5,005 nt of DNA from Allobrachymonas sp. GTDB lineage: Bacteria > Pseudomonadota > Gammaproteobacteria > Burkholderiales > Burkholderiaceae_C. A program made the position numbers and the translations under genes. Of this stretch, positions 1 to 5,005 are shown piece by piece. How positions within the stretch are numbered: the first letter of the stretch is position 1; every line of letters starts with the position of its first letter. The notes under the pieces are model-generated. The model had not been told where the DNA came from and ran no database searches. It saw only the letters and a program-made list of their open reading frames with translations. Where the stretch lies: NCBI GenBank assembly GCA_017996515.1, contig JAGOGU010000120.1, forward strand, positions 1 through 5,005, written 5' to 3'.

Positions 1-383
1 GTTTTGGCCACCGCGTGTACAAAAACTACGACCCGCGCGCCAAACTGCTGCAAGAAACCTGCCACGAAGTGCTGACCGAGCTGGGGTTGGAAAACGACCC
101 GCTGTTTGCCCTGGCCAAAAAGCTGGAAAAAATCGCGCTCGAAGACGACTACTTCGTTTCGCGCAAACTCTACCCCAATGTGGACTTCTACTCCGGCATC
201 GTGCAGCGCGCCATCGGCATTCCCGTGAACCTGTTTACCGGCATTTTTGCCCTGGCGCGCACCGTGGGCTGGATTGCCCAGCTCAACGAGATGATTGCCG
301 ACCCCGAATACAAAATCGGCCGCCCACGGCAGTTGTACGTGGGGCACGCACGGCGCGATGTGCCACCCAACTTCAAGGCTTAA
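1..383 (+). CDS. gltA: Citrate synthase (type II, GltA), C-terminal part; 5' end outside window
   Basis: Condenses acetyl-CoA with oxaloacetate to citrate, the entry step of the cytoplasmic TCA cycle. The reading frame is open from base 3, and 126 complete residues are visible up to the TAA at 381-383. The fragment opens with [14 protein letters not shown], the segment that carries a catalytic histidine (codon 9-11). It continues to [10 protein letters not shown], where the Asp (codon 183-185) is the catalytic aspartate of the family. The ARTVGWIAQ and RPRQLYVG blocks follow near the C-terminus. These blocks match the last third of E. coli-type GltA as I remember it. The apparent GTG start at base 15 is an internal valine codon, not a real start. 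The family is about 430 residues long, so roughly 300 residues lie upstream. No convincing terminator follows the stop codon. Confidence 0.96.
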   Translation, partial: FGHRVYKNYDPRAKLLQETCHEVLTELGLENDPLFALAKKLEKIALEDDYFVSRKLYPNVDFYSGIVQRAIGIPVNLFTGIFALARTVGWIAQLNEMIADPEYKIGRPRQLYVGHARRDVPPNFKA

Positions 384-440
384 TGCGCGATTGTCTGCGC
401 GCTGGCCGGTGAAGAAGGCACAATAGAGGCTGTATGACAA

Positions 441-454
441 GCTGCGCTTGCAGC
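441..454. repeat. Small inverted repeat (hairpin) in leuC leader
   Basis: GCTGC (441-445) and GCAGC (450-454) form a perfect 5-bp stem around GCTT. An overlapping alternative pairs CAAGC (438-442) with GCTTG (446-450). Neither is followed by a T run, so it does not look like an intrinsic terminator. A weak fold or a protein site are both possible, and chance is also possible at this length. Confidence 0.3.
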
Positions 455-463
455 CTGCGGGTT

Positions 464-487
464 GACTGATTGCATGTGTGTGCAGTC
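464..487. promoter_or_regulatory. Possible operator: GACTG-N14-CAGTC dyad
   Basis: GACTG at 464-468 is mirrored exactly by CAGTC at 483-487 across 14 bases. It overlaps the TTGACT -35-like element at 462-467, which is where a regulator of leuC would be expected to bind. The arms are only 5 bp long, so a chance match is quite possible. No regulator gene lies in the window to pair it with. Confidence 0.2.
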
Positions 488-540
488 TGCGGCTATTCAG
501 GGGCAAGGGGCAGCGGCAAGCAGAACCTCTCCGTTCATTC

Positions 541-546
541 AAGGAA
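541..546 (+). promoter_or_regulatory. Ribosome-binding site that sets the leuC start
   Basis: AAGGAA lies 9 bases before the ATG at 556. It favours that ATG over the in-frame upstream ATG at 478, whose extra 26 residues do not resemble any LeuC N-terminus I know. Confidence 0.7.
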
Positions 547-555
547 ACACGCGCC

Positions 556-2007
556 ATGGCTCGCACACTCTACGACAAACTCTGGGATGAGCACGTCGTC
601 CACACCGAAGAAGACGGCACCGCCATCCTCTATATTGACCGTCACCTCGTGCACGAAGTGACCAGCCCCCAGGCATTCGAGGGGCTGCGCGCGGCGGGCC
701 GCAAGCTGTGGCGCATCAGTTCGGTGGTGGCCACGACCGACCACAACAGCCCCACCACAGGCTGGGAGCAAGGCTACGACGGCATTGCCGACGCCACCAG
801 CAAAGAGCAAATCACCACGCTGGACGCCAATATCCAGGAATTTGGAGCGGCCGCTTACTTTCCGTTTTTGAGCGACAAACAGGGCATCGTGCATGTGATC
901 GGCCCCGAAAACGGCGCCACCCTGCCTGGCATGACCATTGTTTGCGGCGACAGCCACACCAGCACGCACGGCGCACTGGGCGCACTGGCGCATGGCATTG
1001 GCACCAGCGAGGTGGAGCACGTCATGGCCACGCAAACGCTGATTGCCAAAAAAGCCAAAAACATGCTCGTCAGGGTTGAAGGCAAGCTGCACCCGGGCGT
1101 GACCGCCAAAGACGTGATGCTGGCCATCATTGGCAAAATCGGCACCGCGGGCGGTACCGGCTACACCATCGAATTTGCGGGCAGCACCATCCGCAGCCTG
1201 AGCGTGGAAGGCCGCATGACCATCTGTAACATGTCGATCGAGGCGGGTGCCCGCGCCGGCATGGTGGCGGTGGACGACACCACCATCGAATACATCAAGG
1301 GGCGCCCCTTTGCCCCGGGCACAGACCGCGCAACCGGTCGCTTTGTGGGTGGCCCCGACTGGGAGCAGGCTGTGGCCTACTGGCGCACCCTGCATTCCGA
1401 CCCCGATGCGCATTTCGATGCCGTGGTTGAGCTGCGTGCCGAAGACATCCAGCCCCAAGTCACCTGGGGCACCAGCCCCGAGATGGTGCTGGGCGTCATG
1501 GCGGCGGTGCCTGATCCTGAAAAAGAAAAGGACGACAGCAAACGCAATGCCATGGAGCGTGCGCTCACTTATATGGATCTGGAGCCGGGCAAGGCACTCA
1601 CCGATATTTATGTGGACAAGATCTTCATCGGCAGTTGCACCAACAGCCGCATTGAAGACATCCGTGAAGCCGCCGCCATGCTCAAAAAGCTGGGTCGCAA
1701 AATCGCGCCCAACATCAAGCAGGCCATGGTGGTGCCCGGTTCAGGGCAAGTCAAGGCGCAGGCCGAGCGCGAAGGGCTGGATGCCATTTTCAAGGCGGCG
1801 GGCTTTGAATGGCGCCAGCCGGGGTGCAGCATGTGCCTGGCCATGAACGCTGACCGGCTGGAGCCGGGCGAGCGCTGCGCCTCGACCAGCAACCGCAATT
1901 TTGAAGGCCGCCAGGGCGCTAGCGGTCGCACGCACCTCGTCAGTCCGGCCATGGCCGCGGCTGCGGCGGTACACGGGCATTTTGTCGATGTCCGTGCTTT
2001 TGCATGA
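556..2007 (+). CDS. leuC: 3-isopropylmalate dehydratase large subunit (LeuC)
   Basis: Large, iron-sulfur subunit of isopropylmalate isomerase. With LeuD it interconverts 2- and 3-isopropylmalate through 2-isopropylmaleate in cytoplasmic leucine synthesis. The product is 483 residues, slightly longer than the 466 of E. coli LeuC. The N-terminus [15 protein letters not shown] is typical of the family. The aconitase-family signature [10 protein letters not shown] is at about residues 130-139. The three cysteine ligands of the [4Fe-4S] cluster are visible: Cys361 in IGSCTNSR, and Cys424 and Cys427 in [10 protein letters not shown]. The C-terminal block [10 protein letters not shown] is also conserved. 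The ATG at 556 is chosen for its Shine-Dalgarno sequence and its fit to the family. The TGA stop runs into the ribosome-binding site of the next gene, 14 bases upstream of that gene's start, which indicates co-transcription. Nothing suggests damage. Confidence 0.98.
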   Translation: MARTLYDKLWDEHVVHTEEDGTAILYIDRHLVHEVTSPQAFEGLRAAGRKLWRISSVVATTDHNSPTTGWEQGYDGIADATSKEQITTLDANIQEFGAAAYFPFLSDKQGIVHVIGPENGATLPGMTIVCGDSHTSTHGALGALAHGIGTSEVEHVMATQTLIAKKAKNMLVRVEGKLHPGVTAKDVMLAIIGKIGTAGGTGYTIEFAGSTIRSLSVEGRMTICNMSIEAGARAGMVAVDDTTIEYIKGRPFAPGTDRATGRFVGGPDWEQAVAYWRTLHSDPDAHFDAVVELRAEDIQPQVTWGTSPEMVLGVMAAVPDPEKEKDDSKRNAMERALTYMDLEPGKALTDIYVDKIFIGSCTNSRIEDIREAAAMLKKLGRKIAPNIKQAMVVPGSGQVKAQAEREGLDAIFKAAGFEWRQPGCSMCLAMNADRLEPGERCASTSNRNFEGRQGASGRTHLVSPAMAAAAAVHGHFVDVRAFA

Positions 2008-2013
2008 AAGGAG
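2007..2013 (+). promoter_or_regulatory. Strong ribosome-binding site for the entericidin-like gene
   Basis: AAAGGAG, beginning at the last base of the leuC stop codon, lies 8 bases before the ATG at 2022. It is the closest to consensus in the window, clearly better than the sites before leuD and leuB. This suggests a high translation rate for the small lipoprotein. Confidence 0.8.
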
Positions 2014-2021
2014 ATAGAACC

Positions 2022-2183
2022 ATGAAACGATTTGCAGCGATTTTGGGCATGCTTGCCGTTGCGTTTTCTTTGAGTGCCTGCAACACCTGGAGCGGCGTCA
2101 AGCAAGATGCCAAAGAAGCGGGTCAGGCCACAGGCCGCGGCTTGGAAAAAGCAGGCGAGAAAGTTCAGGAAATTTCTCAATAA
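2022..2183 (+). CDS. Entericidin A/B-family small lipoprotein
   Basis: A 53-residue product. It has a short basic N-terminus (MKR), a hydrophobic stretch at about residues 4-18 and a lipobox, Leu17-Ser-Ala-Cys20. It should therefore be exported by Sec, cleaved before Cys20 and lipid-anchored. Asn21 after the Cys argues against inner-membrane retention by the usual +2 Asp rule, so the outer membrane is likely. The mature 34 residues (CNTWSGVKQDAKEAGQATG and on) are charged and Gly/Ala-rich and can form an amphipathic helix. This matches the EcnA/EcnB pattern, whose mature part also begins CNT. Enteric entericidins are described as an antidote/toxin pair linked to stationary-phase lysis, but here only one gene is present and the real role is unknown. 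Its position between leuC and leuD is one I associate with Burkholderiales. Confidence 0.88.
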   Translation: MKRFAAILGMLAVAFSLSACNTWSGVKQDAKEAGQATGRGLEKAGEKVQEISQ

Positions 2184-2190
2184 TTGTGTT

Positions 2191-2228
2191 GGGCTTTGTT
2201 GGGCCGTGTGCCTGACAAAGCCCTTTTT
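2191..2228 (+). terminator. Intrinsic terminator after the entericidin-like gene
   Basis: Bases 2191-2204 pair with 2210-2223 in a 14-bp stem. The outer nine pairs are perfect, two adjacent G-U pairs follow, then three more G-C pairs, closed by the 5-base loop CGTGT. Five T residues follow directly (2224-2228). This is the classic form of a Rho-independent terminator. It sits 7 bases after the lipoprotein stop codon and 27 bases before the leuD start, so it would reduce, but presumably not abolish, transcription into leuD. Confidence 0.8.
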
Positions 2229-2240
2229 GATGGGCTTTTT
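2217..2240 (+). terminator. Alternative hairpin competing with the terminator stem
   Basis: AAAGCCC (2217-2223) is the 3' arm of the terminator stem, but it can also pair perfectly with GGGCTTT at 2232-2238 around an 8-base loop, ending in a T run (2236-2240). The two folds cannot coexist because they share 2217-2223. TGGGCTTT occurs twice (2190-2197 and 2231-2238), which creates the choice. It may be a backup terminator or an element that opens the first hairpin. Confidence 0.5.
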
Positions 2241-2255
2241 GCCCGCACCTGCATC

Positions 2256-2900
2256 ATGCAAAAATTCACGATTCACCAAGGGCTGGTGGTGCCGCTTGAC
2301 CGCGAAAACGTCGACACCGACGCCATCATCCCCAAACAATTTCTCAAGTCCATTCGTCGCACCGGATTTGGCCCCAACCTGTTTGACGAATGGCGCTATC
2401 TGGACAAAGGCGAGCCGGGCAAGCCCGAATCTGCGCGCCAGCCCAACCCCGACTTTGTGCTCAACCAGCCCCGCTACAAAGGCGCATCCGTCTTGCTGAC
2501 GCGGCGCAATTTCGGCTGCGGCTCCAGCCGCGAACACGCCCCGTGGGCGCTGGAACAATACGGCTTTCGCGCCATTCTGGCGCCCAGCTTTGCCGACATC
2601 TTCTTCAACAACTGCTTCAAAAACGGCATGTTGCCCATTTCGCTGTCAGAGGCGGAAATCAGCCAGCTGTTTGATGAAGTCAGCGTCACCCCGGGCTACA
2701 CGCTCACCATCGACCTGCCCCGCCAGCGCGTCGTCACACCCCAAGGGCGTGAAATTCCTTTCGATGTGCAGCCCTTCCGCAAGGAATGCCTGCTTAACGG
2801 CTGGGACGACATCGGCCTGACCCTGCGCCACAAAGACAAAATCGCCGCATTTGAAGCACACCGCCTGGCGACCAAGCCTTGGCTGGCGCACACGGTTTAA
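2256..2900 (+). CDS. leuD: 3-isopropylmalate dehydratase small subunit (LeuD)
   Basis: Small subunit of isopropylmalate isomerase, the aconitase-like swivel domain that completes the active site with LeuC. The product is 214 residues, a normal length for proteobacterial LeuD. The N-terminus [20 protein letters not shown] fits the family, and [12 protein letters not shown] follows. The hallmark [15 protein letters not shown] spans about residues 85-99, with the substrate-contacting GCGSSRE loop at 87-93. The [16 protein letters not shown] block follows at about residue 111. The in-frame TTG at 2184 is rejected as a start because the added residues are encoded by the terminator hairpin and do not resemble LeuD. 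No Shine-Dalgarno sequence is visible in the 15 bases before the ATG, which is odd for a subunit needed in equal amounts with LeuC. Confidence 0.97.
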   Translation: MQKFTIHQGLVVPLDRENVDTDAIIPKQFLKSIRRTGFGPNLFDEWRYLDKGEPGKPESARQPNPDFVLNQPRYKGASVLLTRRNFGCGSSREHAPWALEQYGFRAILAPSFADIFFNNCFKNGMLPISLSEAEISQLFDEVSVTPGYTLTIDLPRQRVVTPQGREIPFDVQPFRKECLLNGWDDIGLTLRHKDKIAAFEAHRLATKPWLAHTV

Positions 2901-2937
2901 GGGCTTGTGCGCCCCAGCTTGATACGTAAAAGCCGCC

Positions 2938-3429
2938 GTGCATTCCTCCCCCGTTCCGCAAGCCCGATCCGCGCGGCAAAGGGCGCGTTCATGGTGGCAA
3001 GGCGGCCCCAACCACAGCCGCTACGACCATCGCCAGCGCCCCGCGCAGCTTGAAGTCTGTTGCCCGCGCTGCGGCCAGCGCACCTTGGCCACGCCTGCGG
3101 GCGCCACGGCGGATGTGCACATCGCGTCGGACAGCAATTCGCTGTGGGACCAACCGTTTGCGCTGTGCTGCACCGCCTGCCTGTATCGCGCGCAGGGCGT
3201 GCCCTACGAGCATCTGCCGCCCCTGTTCCATCAAATCAGCGTCGGCGGCCGCACGCTGTGGGCCTGGAACAGCGGGCACTTGGATATGATCGCCCTTGCA
3301 CTGCAAGGCCAGGACGTGCGCCGCCACCCTTATGGCTTTTTTGCCGCCTATATTCATCGCGGCTGGATGCAGTGGCGCAAAAAATTCAGCCACGCCATTT
3401 CTCAACATCAAAGAAAGCACCCCCTATGA
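2938..3429 (+). CDS. Uncharacterised zinc-ribbon-like protein between leuD and leuB
   Basis: I do not recognise this gene. The frame is open from GTG 2938 to TGA 3427-3429, giving up to 163 residues. Two CxxC pairs, CPRC (Cys42/Cys45) and CTAC (Cys78/Cys81), suggest a single zinc ribbon. A tail rich in Trp, His and aromatic residues follows ([14 protein letters not shown] at about 103-116, then [21 protein letters not shown] at about 130-150). No signal peptide or membrane segment is seen, so it is probably cytoplasmic. Codon use from about residue 27 on is like that of the neighbours (GC-rich third positions). The stop overlaps the leuB start as ATGA, supporting a real, translationally coupled gene. 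The start is uncertain: GTG 2938 is the first possible start after an in-frame TGA at 2920-2922, it has no Shine-Dalgarno sequence, and the first ~18 codons include rarer ones (CGA, AGG, TCA). Confidence 0.7.
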   Translation: MHSSPVPQARSARQRARSWWQGGPNHSRYDHRQRPAQLEVCCPRCGQRTLATPAGATADVHIASDSNSLWDQPFALCCTACLYRAQGVPYEHLPPLFHQISVGGRTLWAWNSGHLDMIALALQGQDVRRHPYGFFAAYIHRGWMQWRKKFSHAISQHQRKHPL

Positions 3430-4499
3430 AAATCGCAGTTCTCCCCGGCGATGGCATCGGCACCGAAATCGTGGCCGAAGCCGTCAAGGTACTGAAAGCG
3501 CTCGACCTGAAGCTCGAAATGGAAACCGCCCCCGTGGGCGGCGCCGCTTATGAAGTCAGCGGCCACCCCCTGCCCGAGGCCACGCTGAAGCTGGCCAAAG
3601 AGGCCGACGCCGTGCTGTTTGGAGCCGTTGGCGACTGGAAATACGACAAGCTGGAGCGCCACCTGCGCCCCGAGCAGGCCATTCTGGGCTTGCGCAAGGC
3701 GCTGGGGCTGTATGCCAATTTGCGCCCGGCTATTTGCTACAAAGAGCTGGTGCATGCCTCCAGCCTCAAGCCCGAGCTGGTGGCGGGGCTGGACATTCTG
3801 ATCGTGCGCGAGCTGACAGGTGATATTTACTTCGGCACTCCACGCGGTCGCCGCACGGCGGTTGATGGCCTGTTTCCCGGCGCGGAAGAAGGGTTCGATA
3901 CCATGCGCTACAGCCGTCCGGAAATCGAGCGCATTGCGCACACGGCTTTTCAGGCCGCGCAAAAGCGCAACAAGCGTGTCACCAGCGTAGACAAAGCAAA
4001 CGTGCTTGAGACGTCGCAGCTGTGGAAAGACGTGGTGGTTGAGGTACACAAGCAGTACCCCGATGTAGCGCTTGATCACATGTATGTGGACAATGCCGCC
4101 ATGCAGTTGGTGAAAGAGCCTAAAAAGTTTGACGTGGTGGTAACGGGCAACCTGTTTGGCGATATTTTGAGCGACGAAGCCGCCATGCTCACCGGCAGCA
4201 TTGGCATGTTGCCGTCTGCCAGCCTGAACGATAAGAACCAGGGCTTGTACGAGCCCAGCCACGGCAGCGCGCCCGATATTGCGGGCAAAGGCATTGCCAA
4301 CCCGCTGGCTACGATTTTGAGCGCTGCGATGATGCTGCGCTTTTCGCTCAATCAACCGCAAGCAGCGGATCGCATCGAGCAGGCCGTGCAGCGGGTGCTC
4401 GAAAGCGGGCTGCGCACGCCCGATATCTGGAACGAAGGCACCAAGAAGGTCAACACCCAATACATGGGCGATGCCGTGGTGCAGGCGTTGGCGCTTTAA
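3426..4499 (+). CDS. leuB: 3-isopropylmalate dehydrogenase (LeuB)
   Basis: Oxidises 3-isopropylmalate with NAD+ and decarboxylates it to 2-oxoisocaproate, the last leucine-specific step before transamination. The product is 357 residues, the normal length. The fold starts with [15 protein letters not shown]. Substrate-binding arginines are visible at Arg90, Arg100 (in ANLRP) and Arg128 (in [11 protein letters not shown]), with Tyr135 and Lys190 (in DKANVLETS) as the catalytic pair. Asp222, Asp246 and Asp250 (VDNAAMQ and [12 protein letters not shown]) are the metal ligands. [18 protein letters not shown] (about 276-293) forms the NAD site. The start overlaps the preceding stop by ATGA. Only a weak AAGAAAG (3411-3417) precedes it, so coupling to the upstream gene probably helps initiation. 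The frame is open back to 3060, but that extension has no LeuB similarity and overlaps the zinc-ribbon gene. Confidence 0.98.
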   Translation: MKIAVLPGDGIGTEIVAEAVKVLKALDLKLEMETAPVGGAAYEVSGHPLPEATLKLAKEADAVLFGAVGDWKYDKLERHLRPEQAILGLRKALGLYANLRPAICYKELVHASSLKPELVAGLDILIVRELTGDIYFGTPRGRRTAVDGLFPGAEEGFDTMRYSRPEIERIAHTAFQAAQKRNKRVTSVDKANVLETSQLWKDVVVEVHKQYPDVALDHMYVDNAAMQLVKEPKKFDVVVTGNLFGDILSDEAAMLTGSIGMLPSASLNDKNQGLYEPSHGSAPDIAGKGIANPLATILSAAMMLRFSLNQPQAADRIEQAVQRVLESGLRTPDIWNEGTKKVNTQYMGDAVVQALAL

Positions 4500-4509
4500 G
4501 CGCTGCCAA
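4488..4509. other. Weak hairpin at the leuB/pdxH convergent junction
   Basis: TTGGC (4488-4492) pairs with GCCAA (4505-4509), and the stem continues by two pairs past one bulged base. A perfect GCGCTT/AAGCGC dyad (4491-4503) covers the leuB stop codon. No T run follows on either strand, so it is at best a weak terminator. It is the only folded candidate in the 30-bp gap (4500-4529) between the two converging stop codons. Confidence 0.25.
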
Positions 4510-4529
4510 TAGGTGAGGTGCTGCGGCGT

Positions 4530-5005
4530 TTAAGGGGCCAAGCGCTCGCGCACCCAGCTTGTGCTTTCCAGCCGGTAGCGTAGCCGGTCGTGCAGGCGGT
4601 TTTTGCGGCCCTGCCAAAACTCCCATTGATCGGGTGTGAGGCGGTAGCCGCCCCAGTGCGGCGGGCGCGGCGGGTGCAGCAGGTATTTGGCGCCGTATTT
4701 GGCGGCATTCATCACCAGCACGTTGCGGCTGGTGATGACTTGGCTTTGCGGCGATGCCCAGGCGCCGATGCGCGAATCCAGCGGCCGGCTGGCAAAGTAG
4801 GCATCGCTTTCTTCGGCGCTGACGGGTTCGATCCGTCCCTCAATACGCACCACGCGCTCCAGCTCGGGCCAGAAAAACTGCAAGGCCGCAAACGGATTGC
4901 CTGCCAGCTCATTGCCTTTGCGGCTGTGGTAGTTGGTGTACCAAACGATGCCGCGCGCATCAAACCCTTTGAGCAACACCACGCGCGAGCTGGGCCGCAG
5001 ATTGC
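4530..5005 (-). CDS. pdxH: Pyridoxamine 5'-phosphate oxidase (PdxH), C-terminal part; 5' end outside window
   Basis: FMN-dependent flavoenzyme that oxidises pyridoxine or pyridoxamine 5'-phosphate to pyridoxal 5'-phosphate, the last step of cytoplasmic vitamin B6 synthesis and salvage. 157 full residues are visible. Reading from the window edge, the frame gives [18 protein letters not shown], then YTNYHSRKG (FMN contacts). [19 protein letters not shown] follows, then [15 protein letters not shown] and RLHDRLRY, where the Arg and His contact the PLP product in the family. It ends in the typical RLAP. The family is about 210-220 residues, so roughly 55-60 N-terminal residues are missing. The GTG at 4980-4982 is an internal valine, not the start. 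The gene converges on leuB and is not part of its operon, although its cofactor product serves the aminotransferases, including the final leucine step. Confidence 0.96.
   Translation of the reverse strand, partial: NLRPSSRVVLLKGFDARGIVWYTNYHSRKGNELAGNPFAALQFFWPELERVVRIEGRIEPVSAEESDAYFASRPLDSRIGAWASPQSQVITSRNVLVMNAAKYGAKYLLHPPRPPHWGGYRLTPDQWEFWQGRKNRLHDRLRYRLESTSWVRERLAP

Larger units (their letters stand above)
384..555 (+). other. gltA-leuC intergenic leader, no gene seen
   Basis: A 172-bp gap that must hold the leuC promoter unless leuC is read through from gltA. The best -35-like element is TTGACT at 462-467, but the position 17 bp downstream (485-490, GTCTGC) is not a credible -10, so I do not call a promoter. 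Two short inverted repeats lie at 441-454 and 464-487 and are listed separately. I looked for a leucine-rich leader peptide of the enteric leu type and found none: the short open frames here contain no run of leucine codons. Neither small hairpin is followed by a T tract, so an intrinsic terminator for gltA is not visible either. Confidence 0.6.

Noticed and set aside
478..555. N-terminal extension of LeuC from the ATG at 478
   Set aside because: The 26 added residues do not resemble any LeuC N-terminus, while the ATG at 556 has a good ribosome-binding site and begins with the expected [13 protein letters not shown].
535..1458. Long open frame on the minus strand (307 codons) opposite leuC
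   Set aside because: It is a shadow of the GC-rich leuC codons. The product is low in recognisable motifs and leuC is certain.
2179..2184. AATAAT as a -10 element for a separate leuD promoter
   Set aside because: Five of six bases match, but no acceptable -35 hexamer lies 16-18 bp upstream, and transcripts from it would start at the terminator stem.
2184..2255. TTG start for leuD immediately after the lipoprotein stop
   Set aside because: The extra 24 residues are encoded by the terminator hairpins and do not resemble LeuD.
2989..3420. Minus-strand open frame of 143 codons opposite the zinc-ribbon gene
   Set aside because: The product is Ala/Arg-rich with no motif. The plus strand has CxxC pairs and a coupled stop/start overlap, so the plus-strand gene is favoured.
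3060..3425. Extension of LeuB upstream in the same frame
   Set aside because: LeuB proteins start at [12 protein letters not shown]. The extension has no similarity to the family and overlaps the zinc-ribbon gene in another frame.

Overview
The window looks like chromosomal DNA from a betaproteobacterium, most likely of the order Burkholderiales (Comamonadaceae-like). The reasons are the GC-rich third codon positions, close protein matches to proteobacterial families recalled from memory, and the layout with a small entericidin-type lipoprotein gene between leuC and leuD, which I know from that group. No database search was possible, so the taxonomy is inference. I see no mobile element, CRISPR array, tRNA or rRNA.

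Layout from left to right: the 3' end of gltA (citrate synthase, 1-383, +); a 172-bp leader with two small inverted repeats (384-555); leuC (556-2007, +); a 53-residue entericidin-like lipoprotein gene (2022-2183, +); a strong intrinsic terminator-like hairpin with a second, mutually exclusive hairpin (2191-2240); leuD (2256-2900, +); an unrecognised zinc-ribbon-like gene (2938-3429, +) that overlaps the next start codon as ATGA; leuB (3426-4499, +); a 30-bp convergent gap; and the 3' part of pdxH (4530-5005, -), whose N-terminal end lies beyond the window.

LeuC and LeuD are the large and small subunits of isopropylmalate isomerase, and LeuB is the next enzyme, 3-isopropylmalate dehydrogenase. 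Together they carry out the middle steps of leucine synthesis. leuA, the first committed step, is not in the window. All three Leu proteins are full length with their key residues intact.

The two non-leucine genes inside the cluster are the most interesting part. The lipoprotein gene has the best ribosome-binding site in the window and is followed directly by a terminator, so it may be made in excess over LeuD. The zinc-ribbon gene seems translationally coupled to leuB. The rest is ordinary housekeeping DNA, and I do not see an obviously new multi-gene system.
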